A stretch of DNA of 10,706 nucleotides, from assembly GCA_030691435.1 (NCBI GenBank), contig JAUYEK010000349.1, forward strand, positions 1 to 10,706, given 5' to 3'. The notes under the pieces were generated by a model that searched no databases, had not been told where the DNA came from, and saw only the letters and a list, made by a program, of their open reading frames with translations. The position numbers and the translations under genes are program-made. Positions within the stretch are counted from its first letter, which is position 1; each line of letters opens with the position of its first letter. This DNA comes from Sulfuricella sp. (GTDB lineage Bacteria > Pseudomonadota > Gammaproteobacteria > Burkholderiales > Sulfuricellaceae). This document shows positions 6,844 through 10,706 of the stretch, piece after piece.

Positions 6844-7383
6844 CTAGTTCAGCGCGGGTTTTGCCGCGTCAGCCTTGGCTGGATCGACGGGAGTTTTCGA
6901 TGGTTCAGGGGTGACTAATGGAAGTTTTTCTGCTTCTGGTGGTTTGTTCTGCCGTAGAACTTCCTTTTTCTCTTCGGGCAGTTGCTGATATTTTTGCCAT
7001 TTCTGTTTTACTTCCTGGCGTTTTTCTGGGGGCAATTGCTTTAATTGCTCATATTTTTTGCGGGCCTGCTCGCGTTCTGGCGTAGTAAGCCTGCTCCAGT
7101 CCTTGAGCTGTTTCTGGATACGCTGCTGCTCGTCGGGGTTCTTTTTTGGATAACCCTTGGCCACGCCCAGCAGTTTTTTCCGTTGGTGAGAGGGCATTTT
7201 GTCCCACTCGCCGAATACGGGCGCCAGTATCCGTTTTTGCTCCGCCGTAAGCTCGCCCCAATTAGGTTGTCGAGGTTCCGGAGCAGGAGCCGGAGCCTGG
7301 GGTTGCGCCGGAGCGGCCAATGCGACCCCTTGCGCCAGCAGGGCGCAGGCGAGGGCTATTCCTCCGATGAGCCTTTTAGCCAT
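6844..7383 (-). CDS. Exported DUF3106 protein, helical, Lys/Gln/Pro-rich
   Basis: This 179-residue protein is predicted to be periplasmic. Residues 1-23 form a signal peptide (MAKR, hydrophobic core, cleavage near ALA-AP). A Pro/Ala linker (24-40) follows. The helical domain (about 41-145) has repeated helix starts: NWGELTAEQKRIL (41-53), DWSRLTTPEREQARKKYEQL (95-114), QLPPEKRQEVKQKWQKYQQL (116-135) and PEEKKEVLRQ. This pattern of W-x-x-LT-x-E-Q and L-P-x-E-x-R belongs to DUF3106. The LTxEQ helix starts recall CpxP/Spy periplasmic sensor-chaperones, but I claim no homology. The tail is Pro/Ala/Lys-rich. The start ATG at 7383 lies 28 nt inside the DUF3619 gene, so translation is coupled. A periplasmic sensing partner of the sigma factor is plausible but unproven. 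Confidence 0.87.
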   Translation of the reverse strand: MAKRLIGGIALACALLAQGVALAAPAQPQAPAPAPEPRQPNWGELTAEQKRILAPVFGEWDKMPSHQRKKLLGVAKGYPKKNPDEQQRIQKQLKDWSRLTTPEREQARKKYEQLKQLPPEKRQEVKQKWQKYQQLPEEKKEVLRQNKPPEAEKLPLVTPEPSKTPVDPAKADAAKPALN

Positions 7384-7751
7384 GTATCAAATCCGGTGTC
7401 AATGAAAGCGTGAAAAGGTAATTCTTCGGCCAGCAGGTGCGCATCGATTTCAGAGAGGTCATTCATCTGCTCGGTGGTTTGCCAGTAGGTGATGAACATC
7501 AGCCCAAGCAATAGTACCGCCAGCGGCAACCAGGCCCGGAAAGGCGAGTGGCCCCTGTGATGGCTGTTCCTGCCGCCATGGCCGCCCCATGCCAGACTGA
7601 AATGGTGGTGGGGTTTGGCATAAGCCTCCAGGGCGTGTTGACGCGCCGCTTGCAGGCGAAACTGCACATGGCCATCCAGTTTGCTGGCGCCGTAATCAAG
7701 ATGTTGCGTAATTCTTTTTGCCAGGCCATATTCATTTATGGGTTCGTTCAT
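7356..7751 (-). CDS. DUF3619 single-pass membrane protein, candidate anti-sigma factor
   Basis: This encodes 131 residues with one membrane helix at about 73-89 (WLPLAVLLLGLMFITYW). The N-terminal 70 residues are probably cytoplasmic, with an amphipathic part containing LDGHVQFRLQAARQHALEAY (25-44). A His-rich stretch follows, with seven His between 48 and 68. The roughly 40-residue C-terminal tail ends in the family-typical DTGFDTWLK. I assign DUF3619 from the L-x-R-L-x-x-A-R-x-x-A-L pattern, the single helix and the neighbourhood. The start overlaps the sigma-factor stop by 4 nt (ATGA) and the end overlaps DUF3106 by 28 nt, a tight operon. Small single-pass proteins encoded right after ECF sigma factors are often anti-sigma factors. 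There is no visible zinc-binding ZAS motif, so the role is inference. Confidence 0.85.
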   Translation of the reverse strand: MNEPINEYGLAKRITQHLDYGASKLDGHVQFRLQAARQHALEAYAKPHHHFSLAWGGHGGRNSHHRGHSPFRAWLPLAVLLLGLMFITYWQTTEQMNDLSEIDAHLLAEELPFHAFIDTGFDTWLKGSSEE

Positions 7752-8311
7752 GGCTCAATTCCCTTCGATTTCAAGAATGCCGCCACTGCGTGCGTGGCCC
7801 GCGAGCAATGCGTCTTGACGCTGCCTTCGGAACAACCCATCGCGGCAGCGGTTTGAGAAACATCCAGTTCCTCCCAATAACGCAGCAGGAAGGCTTCCCG
7901 TTGACGGGCCGGCAAATTTTTTAGTGCCTGCTCAATCAATTTAACGACTTGCGAGCGAGCCAGGGTTTCTTCCGGTCGATGAATTTTATTAGAGTCGTCC
8001 GCAACCTCTAAAGTTTCCAGAGGATCGTATTCTTCTTCTTGGTGCGACGAGAAAGACGACAGCAGGGTGGTCCATAACGAGCGTACTTTCTGGCGCCGGT
8101 AATAGTCGCGGATGGTATTTTGCAAAATGCGCTGGAACAGCATCGGGAATTCCTCGACCGGCTTCGCCGAGTATTTTTCCGTCAGTTTCAGCATCGAGTC
8201 CTGCACGATGTCCAGAGCGCCATGTTCGTCGCGAACGGCAAATAGCGCCTGTTTGTAGGCGCGTCGTTCGACTTCGGCAAGGAAGTTGGAGAGTTCCTGG
8301 TAAGTGGCCAG
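7748..8311 (-). CDS. ECF-like RNA polymerase sigma factor
   Basis: This is a group 4 (ECF)-type sigma-70 factor with only regions 2 and 4. Region 2 contains ELSNFLAEVERRAYKQALFA then ALDIVQDSMLKLTEKY, LFQRILQNTIRDYYRRQKVR. A linker with an acidic segment (EEEYDPLETLEV) leads to region 4, LPARQREAFLLRYWEELDVS with helix-turn-helix TAAAMGCSEGSVKTHCSRA. The start is uncertain. The frame is open to a TTG at 8422, but that would add about 37 residues of non-conserved, Cys/Phe-rich sequence overlapping the ilv promoter. I prefer a CTG at 8311, giving 187 residues beginning (M)ATYQELSNFL, as I recall for betaproteobacterial relatives; AGGA (8321-8324) lies 9 nt upstream. No ATG or GTG exists in that interval; a TTG at 8353 is another option. 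It heads the operon with DUF3619, DUF3106 and RDD, as is usual for self-regulated ECF systems. Confidence 0.88.
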   Translation of the reverse strand: MATYQELSNFLAEVERRAYKQALFAVRDEHGALDIVQDSMLKLTEKYSAKPVEEFPMLFQRILQNTIRDYYRRQKVRSLWTTLLSSFSSHQEEEYDPLETLEVADDSNKIHRPEETLARSQVVKLIEQALKNLPARQREAFLLRYWEELDVSQTAAAMGCSEGSVKTHCSRATHAVAAFLKSKGIEP

Positions 8312-8469
8312 TTGGGGTGTTCCTGAGTAGCGTACTTTGCAGTATCTTATCAAATAAAGAAAAATAAAGCAGAGTCTTTCGCAAGTTTGGTAAAATGCCG
8401 CACTTGACCAAGTTGTCGGCAACCATTAGTGTTTCGGGTTTCCCCGGAATGATTATTTAAGGCTGTTAT
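8312..8469. promoter_or_regulatory. Divergent sigma-factor/ilvI promoter region and ilv leader
   Basis: On the plus strand TGGTAAAAT (8388-8396) is a good extended -10 (TGn plus TAAAAT) with no clear -35, giving an ilvI leader of roughly 65-70 nt. The leader begins with an imperfect stem: GCCG (8397-8400) and ACTTG (8402-8406) pair with CAAGT (8409-8413) and CGGC (8417-8420). A weaker fold between TTTCGGG and CCCCGGAA (8432-8449) follows. AAGG at 8459-8462 lies 7 nt ahead of the ilvI ATG. No leader peptide with runs of Leu/Val/Ile codons is visible, so classical attenuation is unsupported. For the leftward sigma operon the AT-rich block 8341-8370 is a likely promoter area, but no good consensus stands out. 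Confidence 0.4.
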
Positions 8470-10167
8470 ATGGAATTGACGGGCGCAGAGATCGTTGTGC
8501 GCTGTCTGGCGGAAGAAGGAACCGAGTTTGTTTTCGGTTACCCCGGCGGTGCAGTGTTGAATATTTACGACGAGGTTTTCAAGCAGAACAAGTTCAAGCA
8601 TGTGCTGGTCAGGCATGAGCAGGCCGCGGTGCATGCCGCTGACGGTTATGCTCGCGCTACCGGGCGGACCGGCGTGGCGCTGGTGACTTCCGGGCCGGGC
8701 GCGACCAATGCCGTGACCGGCATTGCTACCGCCTACATGGATTCGATTCCGCTGGTGGTGATTTCCGGCCAGGTGCCGACCGCCGCGATCGGCATGGATG
8801 CCTTCCAGGAAGTGGATATGGTGGGCATCACTCGCCCCTGCGTGAAACACAATTTCCTGGTGAAGGATGTCAAGGATCTCGCCGAGACCATCAAGAAGGC
8901 GTTTTATCTCGCTTCCACCGGACGGCCCGGCCCGGTGGTGGTGGATATCCCCAAGGACGTGACCCAGCACAAGACTGAATTCACCTATCCGAAGAAGGTG
9001 ACGATGCGCTCCTACAACCCGGTGATCAAGGGTCATCCGGGGCAGGTCAAGCGCGCGGTGCAGATGATCCTGGAGGCGAAGCGGCCGATGCTCTATACCG
9101 GCGGCGGCGTGGTGCTGAGCAATGCGGCGGAGGAACTGACCCAGCTTACGCGCCAGCTCGGTTTCCCCATTACCAGCACATTGATGGGGCTGGGCGGCTA
9201 CCCCGCCACCGACCCGCTGTTTACCGGCATGCTCGGCATGCATGGTACCTATGAAGCCAACATGGCGATGCAGCATTGTGATGTGCTGATCGCCATCGGT
9301 GCCCGTTTCGACGATCGTGTGATCGGCAATCCGGAGCATTTCGTTCAGGATGGCCGCCGCATCATCCACATCGACATAGATCCCACTTCCATCGCGAAGC
9401 GGGTCAAGGTGGACGTGCCCATTGTCGGCAACGTCAAGGACGTGCTGGCAGAGATGAATAAATTGATTCAGGCCAGCAAGGAGAAGCCCGACCAGGCCGC
9501 GCTCAAGACCTGGTGGACGCAGATCGAACTGTGGCGCTCGCAGGACTGCATGAAATATGATCGCGACAGCAGCCTGATCAAGCCCCAGTACGTGATTGAG
9601 AAGCTGCACCAGGTTACCCGGGGTGATGCCTATGTGACCTCCGACGTCGGACAGCACCAGATGTGGGCGGCGCAGTACTACAAGTTCGACCAGCCGCGTC
9701 GCTGGATCAACTCCGGCGGCTTGGGCACCATGGGCTTCTGCTTGCCGGCGGCGATGGGCGTGCAGTTTGCCCACCCCGAGGCTATGGTGGCCTGCGTCAC
9801 CGGCGAGGGCAGCATCCAGATGAACATTCAGGAGCTGTCTACCTGCAAGCAGTTCAATCTGCCGCTCAAGATCATTTTGCTCAACAACCGCTACCTCGGT
9901 ATGGTGAGGCAGTGGCAGGAATTTTTTTATGGCAACCGTTATGCCGAATCCTATATGGATGCGCTGCCGGATTTTTCCAAGTTGGCAGAGAGTTACGGCC
10001 ATGTCGGCATGAAGATCGAAAAGCCGGAAGATGTCGAAGGCGCACTGAAAGAGGCGTTCGATATGAAGGATAGGCTGGTGTTCATGAACTTCATTACCGA
10101 CCAGAAGGAAAATGTCTTCCCGATGATTCCCGCTGGTAAGGGCTTGAGTGAAATGATTCTGGTATAA
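8470..10167 (+). CDS. ilvI: Acetolactate synthase, large (catalytic) subunit
   Basis: The enzyme condenses two pyruvates to acetolactate, or pyruvate with 2-oxobutyrate to acetohydroxybutyrate. This is the first common step of valine, leucine and isoleucine synthesis, using thiamine diphosphate, Mg and FAD. The 565 residues carry the three expected domains: pyrimidine-binding (about 1-165, catalytic Glu50 in VRHEQAAVHAADGYAR), central FAD-associated (about 190-325, with GARFDDRVIG) and pyrophosphate-binding (about 385-535). The metal motif reads GEGSIQMN...LLNN, with G445-E446-G447 in place of the usual GDG and N473 as the second ligand; I recall GEG as common in betaproteobacterial orthologues. 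The start ATG has AAGG 7 nt upstream. ilvH follows after 5 nt. The name ilvB is equally used; the adjacent ilvH favours the ilvIH naming. Confidence 0.96.
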   Translation: MELTGAEIVVRCLAEEGTEFVFGYPGGAVLNIYDEVFKQNKFKHVLVRHEQAAVHAADGYARATGRTGVALVTSGPGATNAVTGIATAYMDSIPLVVISGQVPTAAIGMDAFQEVDMVGITRPCVKHNFLVKDVKDLAETIKKAFYLASTGRPGPVVVDIPKDVTQHKTEFTYPKKVTMRSYNPVIKGHPGQVKRAVQMILEAKRPMLYTGGGVVLSNAAEELTQLTRQLGFPITSTLMGLGGYPATDPLFTGMLGMHGTYEANMAMQHCDVLIAIGARFDDRVIGNPEHFVQDGRRIIHIDIDPTSIAKRVKVDVPIVGNVKDVLAEMNKLIQASKEKPDQAALKTWWTQIELWRSQDCMKYDRDSSLIKPQYVIEKLHQVTRGDAYVTSDVGQHQMWAAQYYKFDQPRRWINSGGLGTMGFCLPAAMGVQFAHPEAMVACVTGEGSIQMNIQELSTCKQFNLPLKIILLNNRYLGMVRQWQEFFYGNRYAESYMDALPDFSKLAESYGHVGMKIEKPEDVEGALKEAFDMKDRLVFMNFITDQKENVFPMIPAGKGLSEMILV

Positions 10168-10172
10168 CCATT

Positions 10173-10664
10173 ATGAGACACATAATTTCATTGTTGATGG
10201 AAAATGAAGCGGGTGCACTGTCTCGTGTCGCCGGATTGTTTTCGGCGCGCGGCTACAACATCGAGTCTCTGACGGTGGCTCCGACCGAGGATGCCACCCT
10301 GTCGCGCATGACTATTGTGACTCGCGGCTCTGACGACGTGATCGAGCAGATCACCAAGCAGTTGAACAAGCTGATCGACGTGGTCAAGGTGGTGGATTTG
10401 TCTGAAGCCGGCCACATCGAGCGCGAGTTGATGCTGGTGAAAGTGCGCGCCGAAGGCGATTCGCGCGAGGAAATGAAGCGCATGTCGGATATCTTCCGCG
10501 GCCGTATTGTGGATGTTACCGACAAAACCTACACCATCGAGCTGACTGGTGCAGGCTACAAGTTGGATGCCTTTCTCGAAGCGCTGGACAAGGATGCGAT
10601 TCTGGAAACGGTGCGCACTGGTGCCTCCGGCATCGGGCGGGGTGATAGAATGCTGAAAATTTGA
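10173..10664 (+). CDS. ilvH: Acetolactate synthase, small (regulatory) subunit
   Basis: IlvH activates the large subunit and confers feedback inhibition by valine through its N-terminal ACT domain. The 163 residues match the family exactly. The ACT domain (about 1-75) begins MRHIISLLMENEAGALSRVA and has GLFSARGYNIESLTVAPTED (22-41), containing the Gly/Asn effector-site region. The C-terminal domain (about 83-158) contains ERELMLVKV and IVDVTDKTYTIELTG. The gene starts 5 nt after the ilvI stop and has no strong Shine-Dalgarno of its own, so translational coupling to ilvI is likely, consistent with a fixed subunit ratio. Confidence 0.96.
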   Translation: MRHIISLLMENEAGALSRVAGLFSARGYNIESLTVAPTEDATLSRMTIVTRGSDDVIEQITKQLNKLIDVVKVVDLSEAGHIERELMLVKVRAEGDSREEMKRMSDIFRGRIVDVTDKTYTIELTGAGYKLDAFLEALDKDAILETVRTGASGIGRGDRMLKI

Positions 10665-10706
10665 GTTTTAGTTTAAGCCACGGTTATTAATATTTATTAA
10701 GGAAAT
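10665..10706 (+). promoter_or_regulatory. ilvH downstream spacer with ribosome-binding site for the next gene
   Basis: This AT-rich spacer runs to the window edge. AAGGA at 10699-10703 looks like the Shine-Dalgarno of a plus-strand gene starting just beyond the edge. ilvC (ketol-acid reductoisomerase) commonly follows ilvIH in betaproteobacteria and is my expectation, not seen here. No terminator lies after ilvH, which agrees with transcription continuing. Confidence 0.5.

Noticed and set aside
8321..8328. TCCTGAGT ahead of the sigma gene, the same word as in element A
   Set aside because: A single octamer with no 7-nt repeat around it; it probably matches by chance and serves as the Shine-Dalgarno region.
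8350..10002. Minus-strand open frame of 550 codons across ilvI
   Set aside because: Antisense shadow of ilvI; His-rich composition is a by-product of reading the opposite strand in this codon bias.
10676..10683. AGCCACGG after ilvH, identical to the outer end of element B
   Set aside because: Only eight bases, with no decamer continuation and no inverted partner in view; chance is enough.

Overview
The window looks like chromosomal core DNA of a betaproteobacterium. The clues are the minus-strand order pepA-holC-(IPVLT-motif protein)-valS, the divergent lptFG pair, the block sigma factor-DUF3619-DUF3106-RDD, and an ilvIH pair whose large subunit has the GEG variant of the thiamine-diphosphate motif. 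The first two are broadly proteobacterial; the DUF3619/DUF3106 block points to Betaproteobacteria, and a Nitrosomonadales-type relative (Gallionella/Sulfuricella/Thiobacillus-like) is my inference only. I see no phage, insertion sequence, CRISPR array, tRNA or rRNA.

Layout. 1-1131 (-): 5' part of valS, running off the left edge. 1132-1332: gap with three REP-type hairpins. 1333-3839 (-): pepA, holC and a small IPVLT-motif protein, transcribed leftward toward valS. 3840-4128: divergent gap between pepA and lptF. 4129-6314 (+): lptF-lptG, the membrane subunits of the LPS exporter. 6413-8311 (-): sigma factor, DUF3619, DUF3106 and RDD genes, tightly packed and convergent with lptG. 8312-8469: divergent promoter region. 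8470-10664 (+): ilvI-ilvH for branched-chain amino acids, with a ribosome-binding site for another gene (ilvC expected) at the right edge.

The least expected content is between the genes. Three gaps hold elements of the same design but different sequence: two inverted arms, each a short tandem array, around a short core. Two have a 7-nt period (2275-2356 and 6310-6430) and one a 10-nt period (3898-4038). The stop codons of pepA, lptG and the RDD gene lie inside the 7-nt arms, and the only Shine-Dalgarno-like sequence of holC lies inside another arm. With the REP hairpins at 1209-1306, almost every sizeable intergenic gap except the ilv promoter region carries a repeat.

The most interesting protein-level object is the four-gene sigma module. 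It encodes an ECF-like sigma factor, a single-pass membrane protein with a His-rich stretch, a secreted helical protein resembling CpxP/Spy-type sensors in general character, and an RDD membrane protein. Its layout suggests an envelope-responsive regulatory circuit; that role is inference.
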